From IMG/VR virus record IMGVR_UViG_3300020192_000059, positions 1 to 30,482 of that record: a stretch of DNA of 30,482 bases; one strand, 5' to 3'. Source of the DNA: a virus. Numbering within the stretch: the stretch's first letter is position 1; each line of letters starts with the position of its first letter. Shown one piece after another: positions 21,892 through 30,457 of the stretch. The position numbers and the translations under genes were made by a program. The notes under the pieces are model-generated. The model worked only from the letters and a program-made list of their open reading frames with translations, did not search any database and was not told the DNA's origin.

Positions 21892-24066
21892 ATGGCACTA
21901 CGCTACGCAAGAGCCGGCGGCGGAAACTGGAGCGCGGATGCAACATGGAGTACAACCTCAGGTGGCGCTGCAGATACAGTAGCGCCAACAGCGGCAGATG
22001 ACGCCCTTCTTAATGCAAGCTCTGGAGCGGTAACAATCAATTCAGGAGCAACACGTGTGTGCCGCTCGATAGATTGTAATGGTTACACAGGGACACTTTC
22101 GCATAACACATCGACTAATCTAGATATAGGTGACGCAACAGCGGGAGCCGGAAATATTGCTCTTAGATTCGGATCTGGAATGACGTACTCACCGGCCAGC
22201 GTTAATACCTGCCTTATTCAGTTTATATCAACCTCAACCACTCAACAGACGATAGATACGGCAGGGAAAAATATACCACGGTTCTTAGCAGGTGGAAGTT
22301 CTGACGGTAATTGGATTTTCAATTCTAACGTAAATTGCACTGCTACTAATAGTTTTACTGATTTTGTACGGGGTGAACTAAATACAAACGGATTCTCTTT
22401 AACTTGCTATGGTTTTCGCAGCCAAGGTTCTGCTACTAGAGCATTAACATTAGGAAGTACAACGATAACTTTAAACGGATCTTCTGTTCAAGCTTTTCAA
22501 GCAACGGGATCTAATTTAACTCTATCAGCTTCAAGCTCTACGATTATATGTAACGCTTCTGCGCAAACATTTCAAGCGTTGCATACAGGTTTAACTTTTG
22601 GAACAGTTACCATGAGCGGAGCAGGGGCTATTATAGACACAACAAACACAATAACCACCCTGAATTTAACAGGCTCAGGTGTGGCGATAATAAACGGTGT
22701 TGGTACAGCCACTACTTTGACTAGAACGGGGACGGCTTCATTAACCGACGCTCTACAGTTTAATACTAACTACACAGTTACCGGAACCCTTAACCTAAAC
22801 GGCAATAGCATTACAAATCGGCTTCTTGTTTTTTCAAACAATCTAGGAGTAACAAGAACAATTACCAATACCGGAGTAACAGAAGTCTGGAGCCATGCAG
22901 ATTTTCAGGACATTGCGATTACAGAAGCGTTTGATGCCTCCGCCATAACGGGCGCCTCAGGAAATTGTGGTGGTAATTCTGGTATAACGTTCACAACAGC
23001 TGCAACACAGACCGCCACTGGAACAGGAGCTTTCACATGGAGCACTCACGGCTGGACGTCACGTGTTCCGTTACCGCAAGACAACGTTGTAATTAGTAAT
23101 GCTTTCACTGGCAGTCCGACGTTAACCGCTGATATGCCACGCTTGGGTTTGAGTATCAATATGTCCGGAGCAACCGGAGTATTTACAGTTGCTCTGGGGT
23201 CGGGTACCTCCACTCTCTACGGATCCCTCACGCTCAATAGTGCAATTGCCGCAGTTACCGGAACGGGACCGCTAAACTTAAACTCTCGAACCAGCTCAAC
23301 GATAACGTGCGCTGGTAAGACAATTAATGCCTCAGTCGTAAACATATCTGCGGTCGGGGGTACTTACACACTTTCAGACGCTTTCACAACAAACACTCAA
23401 TTAACATTCGTAAACGGTACTTTCGCTTCAGATAATTTTACGGTCACAGCCCCGATTTATACGAGCTCAGGCACCGCTACACGGGCAATAAACAAAAGCA
23501 CTTCAGAGTGGATTATTACATCAACCGCAGCAACTACAGTATGGAGCTTTGCAACAACAGCAGGGCTCACATTCACAGCTTCAAATTCATTAATAACACT
23601 CATTGGAGCAACCGCCAACACACGAACATTTGCAGGCGGGGGTTTGACGTATGGGACTCTTTCTTATTCCGAGACGGCAGGGGCGGGGAATCTTGACATA
23701 ACAGGCTCATCTTCATTTGCTGCAATCGTAGCTTTTGATACGGCTGCTGTCCGTACCGTCCGTTTTACGGCTGGCACAACCACAACAATCCGCTCTGCTT
23801 CTGGAATAGGTATAAATGGCACAGCGGGCAACTTGGAAGTCATAGCCTCGATAACCGCAGCAACTCATACCATTAGTGTAGCCTCTGGCATCGTCTCTAT
23901 AGATTTTGTTAATATCACAAATTCGATCGCAACAGGCGGAGCCACATTCTACGCAGGGGCAAATTCCGTGAATAACGGAGGCAACACCGGTTGGATATTT
24001 ACAGCACCACCTGCTCCTGGCGGCGGAATAGTAACAATCATAGGCGGCCGGATTATAGGAGCTTGA
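21892..24066 (+). CDS. Large beta-repeat surface protein, probable tail spike or head fibre
   Basis: Seen in 724 aa: starts MALRYARAGGGNWSADATWS, followed by hundreds of Thr/Ser/Ala/Gly/Asn-rich residues in short hydrophobic strands (e.g. TLNLTGSGVAIINGVGTATT), few charges, one repeat of the GxxTWSTHGW type near 380, and a Gly/Ile-rich end (GGGIVTIIGGRIIGA). This is the pattern of a parallel beta-helix or beta-sandwich adhesin. Likely role: host recognition or surface decoration. It is one of the few late genes with a strong SD (AAGGAGG, 21876-21882, nine bases before the ATG). Its TGA stop lies in the -35 of the next promoter. Depolymerase activity cannot be judged. Confidence 0.75.
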   Translation: MALRYARAGGGNWSADATWSTTSGGAADTVAPTAADDALLNASSGAVTINSGATRVCRSIDCNGYTGTLSHNTSTNLDIGDATAGAGNIALRFGSGMTYSPASVNTCLIQFISTSTTQQTIDTAGKNIPRFLAGGSSDGNWIFNSNVNCTATNSFTDFVRGELNTNGFSLTCYGFRSQGSATRALTLGSTTITLNGSSVQAFQATGSNLTLSASSSTIICNASAQTFQALHTGLTFGTVTMSGAGAIIDTTNTITTLNLTGSGVAIINGVGTATTLTRTGTASLTDALQFNTNYTVTGTLNLNGNSITNRLLVFSNNLGVTRTITNTGVTEVWSHADFQDIAITEAFDASAITGASGNCGGNSGITFTTAATQTATGTGAFTWSTHGWTSRVPLPQDNVVISNAFTGSPTLTADMPRLGLSINMSGATGVFTVALGSGTSTLYGSLTLNSAIAAVTGTGPLNLNSRTSSTITCAGKTINASVVNISAVGGTYTLSDAFTTNTQLTFVNGTFASDNFTVTAPIYTSSGTATRAINKSTSEWIITSTAATTVWSFATTAGLTFTASNSLITLIGATANTRTFAGGGLTYGTLSYSETAGAGNLDITGSSSFAAIVAFDTAAVRTVRFTAGTTTTIRSASGIGINGTAGNLEVIASITAATHTISVASGIVSIDFVNITNSIATGGATFYAGANSVNNGGNTGWIFTAPPAPGGGIVTIIGGRIIGA

Positions 24067-24092
24067 TAAGTCCCTAGAACTTTTCTTAAGCT
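24063..24092 (+). promoter_or_regulatory. Late promoter, 18-bp family (member 6)
   Basis: -35 TTGATA (24063-24068) followed by AGTCC (the only member without AGTTA), 18-bp spacer, -10 TAAGCT (24087-24092). ATG eight bases downstream. The upstream stop TGA (24064-24066) is inside the -35. Confidence 0.7.
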
Positions 24093-24100
24093 TTAAGGAC

Positions 24101-24739
24101 ATGAGAACATTATCGGAAATACTATCAGACTCAAACGCCTACCTCGAAAAAGTCACAGAAGTGCCAACAGGTGCTACCCTTGCTATAAGATCCTCGTATG
24201 CCAATCAATCGGTATGGAGAGCATCCGCTCTTGCTCAATTTCCGGAACTACATACTAACCACGTAACAGCAACGACAACTCTAGCCTCATTCCCGCTCAC
24301 GGGGTACCGTGAATTTATGGGAAACCCTCAAGTTTTACAGCAAACGGGAACATGGGAAGAATGGGAAGTTGTTAATCCTATGGATCGTTACAGTAAGCTG
24401 TCAAGTGATAAATACTGTTATGTTCTTGGCAATCCGGCAGCAGGGTACACAGCCGTATTTAATAACTTAACCGCAAACGCAACGTTATCTATGGACTGGC
24501 AGCGATACCCAACGGGTTTATTAACGCTAACAGACGTATGCGAGCTCTCAGACCCTAGCTATGTTGTAGCTCAAGTGAATGCCGATATGTTGCTTTCTTT
24601 TAATGATGAGCGATATAACGTATTTCAAACGGAAGCAAAAGAGGCATTGACTAACATGATCGGTAAACAAATGAAGTCACCCTCCGGCGGAGCTGGCCAA
24701 ACTAAAAAATCTGGAGCTGCAAGTTACATCCTGGAATAA
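24101..24739 (+). CDS. Probable head-tail adaptor (tail tubular A-like) protein
   Basis: Seen in 212 aa: N-terminal helix (MRTLSEILSDSNAYLEKVTE), a central mixed region (WEEWEVVNPMDRYSKLSSDK; YCYVLGNPAAGYTAVFNNL), a helical segment (VAQVNADMLLSFNDERYNVF) and a Gly/Ser/Lys tail. The helix-bundle-plus-insertion size and its place directly before the nozzle-like gene fit a podovirus adaptor ring protein that bolts the portal to the nozzle. This is mainly a context call; no diagnostic motif is present. ATG eight bases after a -10; AAGGA is too close to the ATG to be a useful SD. Confidence 0.6.
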   Translation: MRTLSEILSDSNAYLEKVTEVPTGATLAIRSSYANQSVWRASALAQFPELHTNHVTATTTLASFPLTGYREFMGNPQVLQQTGTWEEWEVVNPMDRYSKLSSDKYCYVLGNPAAGYTAVFNNLTANATLSMDWQRYPTGLLTLTDVCELSDPSYVVAQVNADMLLSFNDERYNVFQTEAKEALTNMIGKQMKSPSGGAGQTKKSGAASYILE

Positions 24740-24742
24740 CAT

Positions 24743-26674
24743 ATGGTAAACATTGGCCGAATGTCAAACTTCAAAGGGGGTAAGTCCATAAATACAGAAT
24801 GGAAAACATGGAAAAAAGGTTTAAATCTCTTACTACGTCCCACAGAACTGGAAACAGATGAATACTCACAAGGAGACAACATAATGTTAATTGGTTCAGG
24901 TATTCCAACCGGCCGATGGGGAACAGCAAAGTACTTTAACGCCAATGCAACAGGTTCAATACGTGGCTTTGCTACCTATGTTAAGAATGCAGCCAATGAA
25001 GTGATCGCATTAAGTGACGCCGGGTATTTAGCAAAAAAGTCTGGTATGTCATTTACCGCTCTTACTGGAGTTTCGTATCCGTCGGGAAGTACAATTGATG
25101 CAGAACAGCTCGGAGGAAAAACATATATCGTCTCAAAAGATGTTCCTATGGTTGTGTACGATGGCTCAACCATTGCAGTCTTTGCAACTCTGGCCGCTCC
25201 AGTCACTCTCCAGCTTACGAATATATCAGGTTTATCAGGTAATATTGCCTATTCATGGACTGTGACAGCTACAAGTGTGACAGGGGGAGAAACACAGCCC
25301 GCTACCCGTGTACAGCTTAATAACCTACCACAAGACTTATCTACAACTCAGATTAGATTATCATGGACTGGTATATCAGCAGTCTCTTTTACGGGTTATC
25401 AAATCTACAGAGGCCGTCCGGGAGATGAGACATTTTTAGCCGCAGTAGGAGCCTCTACAACTAGCTATCTTGACTCAGGGGCTGTTGCATCTATAACGCA
25501 GCTTCCACCACTTTCAAACTCAACAGGAGGGGTAAAAAGCCCGTTCATACGCAAAGTAAACGATAGACTCGTTACAGTAGACGCCAACGATAAAACAAAG
25601 CTCCTGATATCTGGCCGGTTTCCAAAACAATTTAGTTTTTCCTGGGTTGATGGTGGGGGGTATGTATATATTGATCCGGACTCAGGCGAAGATATTACAG
25701 GGGCTGAAATTCAACCAGGATCGGCAAAGGTACTTGTGTATAAAAACAGCTCTCATTATGAGGTGACCTTATCAACTACAACCTTTGGTCCGTATCTTTT
25801 ACTTGATCCGGTGTATCAACCAATCTCGACAGGTATTGGTTGCTCCAGTGCCGACACGGTACAGATAGTTGAAAATGACGTGTTCTACTTTGGACGAAAA
25901 GGATTATACGTTACAGGGTACGAACCTAACTTCTTATCTGTTATTCGTACTAATGAGATTTCTGCCCGTCTCCGGCCTTATCTGGCTCAATTTTCAGATC
26001 AAGATTATAGCACGGCGTGTGCTATGTATGTGAATAATAAATACCTTCTTTCTTTCCCTGGACGTCGAGAAATACTAGTTTATGATCGTGAACGGGGAGC
26101 GTTTGCTGGGATATGGAAACTACCTTTTGGAATTTCTAAAATGCTAAAACACGTGGATGAGTCGGGGACTGAGCGCTGGATATTAGGGAGTGCAGACAGT
26201 AACCAGGTATATATTTTTGACCAATCACTTATTAATGATGATGGTGAAGCCATGTTGAAAACATTTAGAACAAATAAGGAAACGTTCGGTTCATTTACAG
26301 ACCTCAAAGTAATCAGTATGTTCTACATGATGTTTCGTAATATGCGAGGATCAACAACTACGAACATCTTACTTGAGGATAAGGAAGGGCTTACCTCAAA
26401 TATTAAATCGTTCAATATCGAAGGTACAGAACTTGCGGGTAATTCAGGCTGGGGTTCTGATTTATGGGGACACAAAAAATGGGGTGACACTTCTGGCACA
26501 TATACACCAGGTGGCGATGAAATATACCGATGGGGGGAACTATTTAAAGAGGCACGGGTTGTACAAGTTGAAGTGGTAACAACAGCCGTAAGCTCGAACT
26601 TTGAGCTTTTAGGAATCCAGTTTGATGGGAAGATGCAGGGTAAGGGAGCAGTAGCGTCAAGTCAAAGAGTCTAA
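24743..26674 (+). CDS. Tail nozzle / stabilisation-like protein with an FN3-like insert
   Basis: Seen in 643 aa: the opening phrase TELETDEYSQGDNIMLIGSG then IPTGRWGTAKYF matches the start of podovirus nozzle or packaged-DNA-stabilising proteins (gene order and repeat blades as in P22 gp10 or tail tubular B types); a fibronectin III-like domain at ~155-250 (YSWTVTATSVTGGETQPATR; FTGYQIYRGRPG); then beta-propeller-like repeats (VFYFGRKGLYVTG; YVNNKYLLSFPGRRE; ILVYDRERGAFAGIWKLPFG). Role: tail tube plug or nozzle below the adaptor. Starts three bases after the previous stop; ATG at 24761 is a possible alternative. Confidence 0.75.
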   Translation: MVNIGRMSNFKGGKSINTEWKTWKKGLNLLLRPTELETDEYSQGDNIMLIGSGIPTGRWGTAKYFNANATGSIRGFATYVKNAANEVIALSDAGYLAKKSGMSFTALTGVSYPSGSTIDAEQLGGKTYIVSKDVPMVVYDGSTIAVFATLAAPVTLQLTNISGLSGNIAYSWTVTATSVTGGETQPATRVQLNNLPQDLSTTQIRLSWTGISAVSFTGYQIYRGRPGDETFLAAVGASTTSYLDSGAVASITQLPPLSNSTGGVKSPFIRKVNDRLVTVDANDKTKLLISGRFPKQFSFSWVDGGGYVYIDPDSGEDITGAEIQPGSAKVLVYKNSSHYEVTLSTTTFGPYLLLDPVYQPISTGIGCSSADTVQIVENDVFYFGRKGLYVTGYEPNFLSVIRTNEISARLRPYLAQFSDQDYSTACAMYVNNKYLLSFPGRREILVYDRERGAFAGIWKLPFGISKMLKHVDESGTERWILGSADSNQVYIFDQSLINDDGEAMLKTFRTNKETFGSFTDLKVISMFYMMFRNMRGSTTTNILLEDKEGLTSNIKSFNIEGTELAGNSGWGSDLWGHKKWGDTSGTYTPGGDEIYRWGELFKEARVVQVEVVTTAVSSNFELLGIQFDGKMQGKGAVASSQRV

Positions 26675-26677
26675 AAG

Positions 26678-26707
26678 TTGCAAAGTTATTACACTTCCTC
26701 ATAAACT
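26678..26707 (+). promoter_or_regulatory. Late promoter, 18-bp family (member 7)
   Basis: -35 TTGCAA (26678-26683) followed by AGTTA, 18-bp spacer, -10 TAAACT (26702-26707). ATG six bases downstream within CCAGTTATGCC, the same string found at member 1. Confidence 0.75.
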
Positions 26708-26713
26708 CCAGTT

Positions 26714-27922
26714 ATGCCACTCTATTTTCCACCAGATCAGAATTTTTTACAAAAATCATTAGGCGCTCAACTTGGTGTGGGTATCACAGCTTCCGCAACC
26801 TTCAACAATACAACCAACATCCAGAATAGAGCCGGTGTGTTTATTGTTGATCGTATTGACACGAATGGCAATGTTATTTCCCCGGCTACGAAGCGGGAAG
26901 TTATAGCATACACTGCAACGTCCGGGTCAACTGTTACCACGCTCTCAAGAGGGCTTGCCGGGACAACTGATCAGGTACATGCCGTAGGTGCTGTTGTTGA
27001 ATTTGTGCCAGACGTCATACAACAGCAAGGAATACTTGATGCGCTTTTGAGTATCGTTACTGAGGCCGGTATAGCAGATACAACCAAAGTAGTTACTCCG
27101 ACCGGATCACAAACTCTAACTAATAAGACTCTAACAAGCCCAATACTCACAGCCCCCGTCCTTAATACTTCCTTATCAGGAACAGCTTTTCTTGATGAGG
27201 ATGATATGATATCAAATAGCGCCACAAGAGTGGCCTCACAGCAGAGTATAAAGGCGTACGTTGACGCTCTCAATAATGGGTGGATTGATAGTATACACAC
27301 TTTTGTATTTGCATCAGCTTCAACTTTCACAATCGCAAGTATTGACGCAACAACTACATACCCAAAAGGTACAAAACTACGTTTGAAGCAAGGAGCAGGG
27401 TTTAAATACTTTTATGTGACAAACGTTTCTTTTTCGACAAATACCACAGTGACGGTATCAGCCGGTACCGCATTCACGATAGCCAACGCAGCTATTACAG
27501 ATAACGATTACTCTTACTCATCTATGGCTGAAGGATTCCCAACTAGTTTCGTTTATGATTGCGCCCCGTTTGGTGCAACTGGATCTGCTGGAGCATTCGC
27601 GCAAACTAGTAACACCGCATATTTCAGTGTTTCTGGCGGGCGCTGCTTTGTTAATGCAGTTGGAAAAATAACAAATGTCGGCTCTTGGACGGGCTCTTTA
27701 TATCACAACTTACCGATTTCACCCTCGGCTACAATCGCTGTTAGCAACGGAAAATTTTTAATAGAAAGTCAGCTAAACACCATGAAAGCTATGGCCGCTA
27801 ACGTTAACACATCACCGAGTGCTATCTTACAATGGAATACGGGATTTTTGACAGCGGAACTTGCCTGGACAGGTGTAGTAGCTAACGACTGTTACTTAAT
27901 CGAAATATCATACCCAATATGA
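26714..27922 (+). CDS. Tail fibre protein
   Basis: Role: likely receptor contact. Seen in 402 aa: an N-terminal ~105-residue attachment-type domain (KREVIAYTATSGSTVTTLSR, GLAGTTDQVHAVGAVVEF), the phage fibre phrases VTPTGSQTLTNKTLTSPILT and RVASQQSIKAYVDAL, then a Thr/Ser/Ala-rich beta C-terminus (~195-402) ending in DCYLIEISYPI. These phrases are common in phage tail fibres that bind other virion parts by the N-terminus. ATG six bases after the -10. Its stop overlaps the start of the endolysin gene (ATGA). Confidence 0.85.
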   Translation: MPLYFPPDQNFLQKSLGAQLGVGITASATFNNTTNIQNRAGVFIVDRIDTNGNVISPATKREVIAYTATSGSTVTTLSRGLAGTTDQVHAVGAVVEFVPDVIQQQGILDALLSIVTEAGIADTTKVVTPTGSQTLTNKTLTSPILTAPVLNTSLSGTAFLDEDDMISNSATRVASQQSIKAYVDALNNGWIDSIHTFVFASASTFTIASIDATTTYPKGTKLRLKQGAGFKYFYVTNVSFSTNTTVTVSAGTAFTIANAAITDNDYSYSSMAEGFPTSFVYDCAPFGATGSAGAFAQTSNTAYFSVSGGRCFVNAVGKITNVGSWTGSLYHNLPISPSATIAVSNGKFLIESQLNTMKAMAANVNTSPSAILQWNTGFLTAELAWTGVVANDCYLIEISYPI

Positions 27923-28872
27923 ACATAAAACAGGAATTTGATAAATTTGTATTTAAATACAACGGTAAGTTCGTTGAGGTTGTAGACCCGACCAACAAAA
28001 ACCAATGCATGGACTTATCCCGCGCTTGGCTTGACGTTTTAGGTCATGGCGAAGCTAATAATCACTTCTTTGCGCATCAGGTATATACCGCGGTAACAGT
28101 AAAAACTAAACAATACTTTGATCTTATCTCCAATACACCAGAGGCAATTCCACAAACAGGTGATATAGTCGTATGGTCTAAGTCCTATAATGGGACGGCC
28201 GGACATATCGCAATCTGCGCTCGTGGGATAGACACCCGTACGTTCGATGCCTTCTCACAGAACGACCCAACCGGTTCACCTTCTACAATTCGCAACTACA
28301 CATATACTAACGTTTTAGGGTGGCTCAGATTCAAGAACCAGACGGTACCCGCACCTGCTCCGGCAACAACTATTGAGCAGGCTATACGTGAGCTTGTCAA
28401 AGACCAAAGTAAACAAAAGTATTATCTTGACGATCCAAAACGGATTGTAGAAGATTTAGTAAAACAGAATGAACTTGAACAGACGTTAAGAGCGGATATA
28501 AGAACAACACAGAAGAACTGGAATTTAAGTAGCCGTGAGCTGGAGGGGATTATAGAACGACTCAGGGACACAATAACAACCCTCGAACTCTCAGAAGTGA
28601 ATGCAAAAAACGAAGTCGTAAAGCTTCAAGCCGTGATTAGCATTCATGGCTCAGAACTGCTAGGCGCACGTAAAGATTGTGAGAAGGCTCTGGACAGTCT
28701 AATTACGAAGTACGAGGCGGAATTAAAGGAGCTTCTTGACGAAGATTGTGAAGAAGTGAAGAAAGAAAACAAAGAACTCACACGGCAGCTTCATACATAT
28801 TTAACACATCCGATTTATAAGTTTGCCTCATTTGTCTATGATAGATTCAAAGCCACCGATAACAAAAGATGA
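27919..28872 (+). CDS. CHAP-domain endolysin with coiled-coil tail
   Basis: Role: cleaves peptidoglycan at the end of infection. Seen in 317 aa: CHAP domain ~1-140 with the nucleophile C30 (NQCMDLSRAWL), H96 in TAGHIAICARG, and a third acidic or amide residue in FDAFSQND (Asp110 or Asn115); a Pro/Ala linker (VPAPAPATT); then a long helical, coiled-coil-like region (~170-295) and a short C-terminal HPIYKFASFVYDRF. No signal peptide, so a holin is needed. The long coiled coil instead of a wall-binding domain is less usual; a virion-bound role is an alternative. Start overlaps the fibre stop by four bases. Confidence 0.85.
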   Translation: MNIKQEFDKFVFKYNGKFVEVVDPTNKNQCMDLSRAWLDVLGHGEANNHFFAHQVYTAVTVKTKQYFDLISNTPEAIPQTGDIVVWSKSYNGTAGHIAICARGIDTRTFDAFSQNDPTGSPSTIRNYTYTNVLGWLRFKNQTVPAPAPATTIEQAIRELVKDQSKQKYYLDDPKRIVEDLVKQNELEQTLRADIRTTQKNWNLSSRELEGIIERLRDTITTLELSEVNAKNEVVKLQAVISIHGSELLGARKDCEKALDSLITKYEAELKELLDEDCEEVKKENKELTRQLHTYLTHPIYKFASFVYDRFKATDNKR

Positions 28873-29134
28873 CATGATCCGGTACTCCTGGGAGCAAGAC
28901 CGGAGGATTACGGAGTTTGTTACGCAAGTATCATCAGGTATCAAAGCCTTAAACGACAACTCAACGCTTCACAGTGCTGAGATAAAAGAGAATACAGCAG
29001 CGACCCTTCAAATGGTGGTCGCAATAAGAGCAATTGCACGGTCTGGATTCTGGCTATTTACAATCGTAATATTCGCACTTATCGTGCTGGCAGGCGCTGA
29101 AAAAGCCTTACCATTTATAAAACTAATTCCATGA
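28823..29134 (+). CDS. Small single-span membrane protein of the lysis cassette
   Basis: Seen in 103 aa: a charged helical N-terminal half (WEQDRRITEFVTQVSSGIKA) then one membrane segment at ~75-97 (FWLFTIVIFALIVLAGA) and a short tail. The layout resembles XhlA-like or other lysis-accessory proteins that anchor a helical domain to the membrane. Start is uncertain: ATGs at 28823, 28838 and 28874 are in frame; the last begins one base after the endolysin stop and would remove the 50-bp overlap. No SD at any. The stop overlaps the next start. Confidence 0.7.
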   Translation: MPHLSMIDSKPPITKDDMIRYSWEQDRRITEFVTQVSSGIKALNDNSTLHSAEIKENTAATLQMVVAIRAIARSGFWLFTIVIFALIVLAGAEKALPFIKLIP

Positions 29135-29496
29135 ATTTAGACTATCTTATTCTGGTACGCATTTTCTGCTACTTTGTTTTGGCGGGGATGTTCGGTATTG
29201 CAGCGTTCTTGTACTATTTCGGGTACTACAGAGTTAAGAGAACAAAGATAATACAGAGCTTAGCGGGCTTCTTTTTTTCACAAGCTGTTTACTTCTGTAT
29301 TCTAACTGCATTTCCTCTGATGCAATTCATCGACCAAGGGACATACTTAATAGCTGTCAACTTCATATGGGTTACTCTGTTGCCTTCTATATACTTTCTG
29401 TTCAAGTTTATCGAACAATCAATAGATGGAGAGCCGCTAAAAATTGTTGAAACAGAATTACCAATTAAAATTATAAAAGAGGAGACAGAAAAATGA
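29131..29496 (+). CDS. Three-span membrane protein, possible holin
   Basis: Seen in 121 aa: hydrophobic segments at ~5-28 (LVRIFCYFVLAGMFGIAAFL), ~45-65 (LAGFFFSQAVYFCILTAF) and ~72-92 (YLIAVNFIWVTLLPSIYFLF), joined by a short basic loop (RVKRTK), and a charged C-terminal tail ending EETEK. Small size, three spans and place after the endolysin fit a class I holin, but no family was recognised; an antiholin or membrane helper is possible. ATGA-type overlaps on both sides. Confidence 0.7.
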   Translation: MNLDYLILVRIFCYFVLAGMFGIAAFLYYFGYYRVKRTKIIQSLAGFFFSQAVYFCILTAFPLMQFIDQGTYLIAVNFIWVTLLPSIYFLFKFIEQSIDGEPLKIVETELPIKIIKEETEK

Positions 29497-29681
29497 CAGA
29501 TTCAAAACCATGGTACGAATCAAGAACGGTATGGCTCGGAGTTATCACAGTTGTCTTAGCGCTCGGCTTTGCAGTTAATGGCGTAGCGACACGTGACCTC
29601 TCGATGGAGACAATACTAATGTTGATTTCAGGCCTAACAACAGTCTTTTTGAGATTTGATACTGATAGCGAAATAAAGTGA
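29493..29681 (+). CDS. Small holin-like protein (62 aa)
   Basis: Seen: MTDSKPWYESRTVWLGVITV opening, the Lys-Pro-Trp-(x)-Ser-x-Thr-Val-Trp phrase typical of small phage holin-like proteins, then two hydrophobic stretches (VWLGVITVVLALGFAV and ILMLISGLTTVFL) and an acidic end. It has a good SD (GGAG, 29481-29484, eight bases before the ATG), unlike most genes here. It overlaps both neighbours by four bases. Either this or the 121-aa protein is the holin, and both may be needed. Confidence 0.75.
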   Translation: MTDSKPWYESRTVWLGVITVVLALGFAVNGVATRDLSMETILMLISGLTTVFLRFDTDSEIK

Positions 29682-29932
29682 GCGGAGAGCAGTGCAGTCC
29701 AGACATGATAGAGCAATTCATGATTTCCTCCATGTGTTTGAGGACTCCTCAATTGCCGGAAGAAATGCGGAACTATCACGTTAGAATGATGAACGAAACG
29801 CCAGAACAGTTAGGGCTACTACAAGCCCTAGGATTAACGATCCAGTCGCTTCAGGGGTTAGATTCTGTGACATATGCTACTATAATTAATACTTTAGCTT
29901 CAGAATCCGACTTCACGCGTTCGTATCAATGA
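29678..29932 (+). CDS. Unknown 84-aa protein ending the rightward cluster
   Basis: Not recognised. Seen: a soluble helical protein with N-terminal Cys and Met (SGEQCSPDMIEQFMISSMCL), a charged centre (PEEMRNYHVRMMNETPEQLG) and a helical end (LGLTIQSLQGLDSVTYATII). GTG start overlapping the previous stop (GTGA). Its last 20 bases overlap the 3' end of the leftward resolvase gene in the opposite direction. It is probably the last late gene. Confidence 0.68.
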   Translation: MSGEQCSPDMIEQFMISSMCLRTPQLPEEMRNYHVRMMNETPEQLGLLQALGLTIQSLQGLDSVTYATIINTLASESDFTRSYQ

Positions 29933-30296
29933 TAATATAACCCTCTTCATCCTCCGTATCCTCCGTCCAGAACTTAGAAGCTGTCACCTTCCAGACCCGG
30001 CAATCCTCTTTTAACAGGCTGTCAAGGAAGCCTTTTAGCATATTGTCAAGATCCGGCTTCTGTTGATGGGGCACACCTTTGTACAGTTCTCGCTTTTTCT
30101 TGCTCCAAGACTTGGACATGGGCAGGTAAAATTCAACCGTGAAGACGTCTGGTAATATTAAACCTACCACCTGTGCCTCTAGTCTCAGAAGGTCACTGAA
30201 TGCTCGGTAACGTAGGACTTCAGGGCGGGCTTTCCATGCGTCTGATTTTGTTTGTCGTACTGCCCCCATAGGAGTAGCATCGAGTTTATATTTCAT
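29913..30296 (-). CDS. rusA: RusA-family Holliday junction resolvase
   Basis: Role: cuts Holliday junctions and branched DNA, useful before packaging. Seen in 127 aa: a mixed N-terminal domain (VFTVEFYLPMSKSWSKKKRE) and the family core QQKPDLDNMLKGFLDSLLKE with the conserved Asp residues, followed by CRVWKVTASKFW where RusA proteins have a conserved Lys. Length fits the family. A strong SD (GGAGG, plus-strand 30304-30308) lies seven bases before the ATG, unlike the SD-less leftward genes at the other end. Start overlaps the stop of the upstream 54-aa gene (ATGA), so they form one operon. Confidence 0.85.
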   Translation of the reverse strand: MKYKLDATPMGAVRQTKSDAWKARPEVLRYRAFSDLLRLEAQVVGLILPDVFTVEFYLPMSKSWSKKKRELYKGVPHQQKPDLDNMLKGFLDSLLKEDCRVWKVTASKFWTEDTEDEEGYIIIDTNA

Positions 30297-30457
30297 ACTT
30301 TTTCCTCCTTTTCTTCCCGGCGGGCTTCAGAATAGACTTCATAGAGTTTCTTGCTAAACCAGTCTTCTACTTCTTCCGGATTATTCCAGTCCCGCCTTGT
30401 TTTTAATTCTTTAATTATTTTTTCTATCAATCTTACTTTTTTGTCTTCTATGTTCAT
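30293..30457 (-). CDS. Unknown 54-aa charged protein upstream of rusA
   Basis: A small gene read on the minus strand: begins MNIEDKKVRLIEKIIKELKT and ends SEARREEKEEKV, then TGA. It is highly charged, helical, with two Trp (RRDWNNPEEVEDWFSKKLYE). It has its own SD (GGAGGG, plus-strand 30464-30469) at the right distance and a four-base overlap with rusA. Function unknown; small helical partners of resolvases are common in early phage operons. Confidence 0.72.
   Translation of the reverse strand: MNIEDKKVRLIEKIIKELKTRRDWNNPEEVEDWFSKKLYEVYSEARREEKEEKV

Noticed and set aside
23713-24102. 129-codon Cys/Tyr-rich minus-strand frame
   Set aside because: Shadow of the Thr/Ala/Gly-rich beta-repeat gene; composition is explained by antisense codons.
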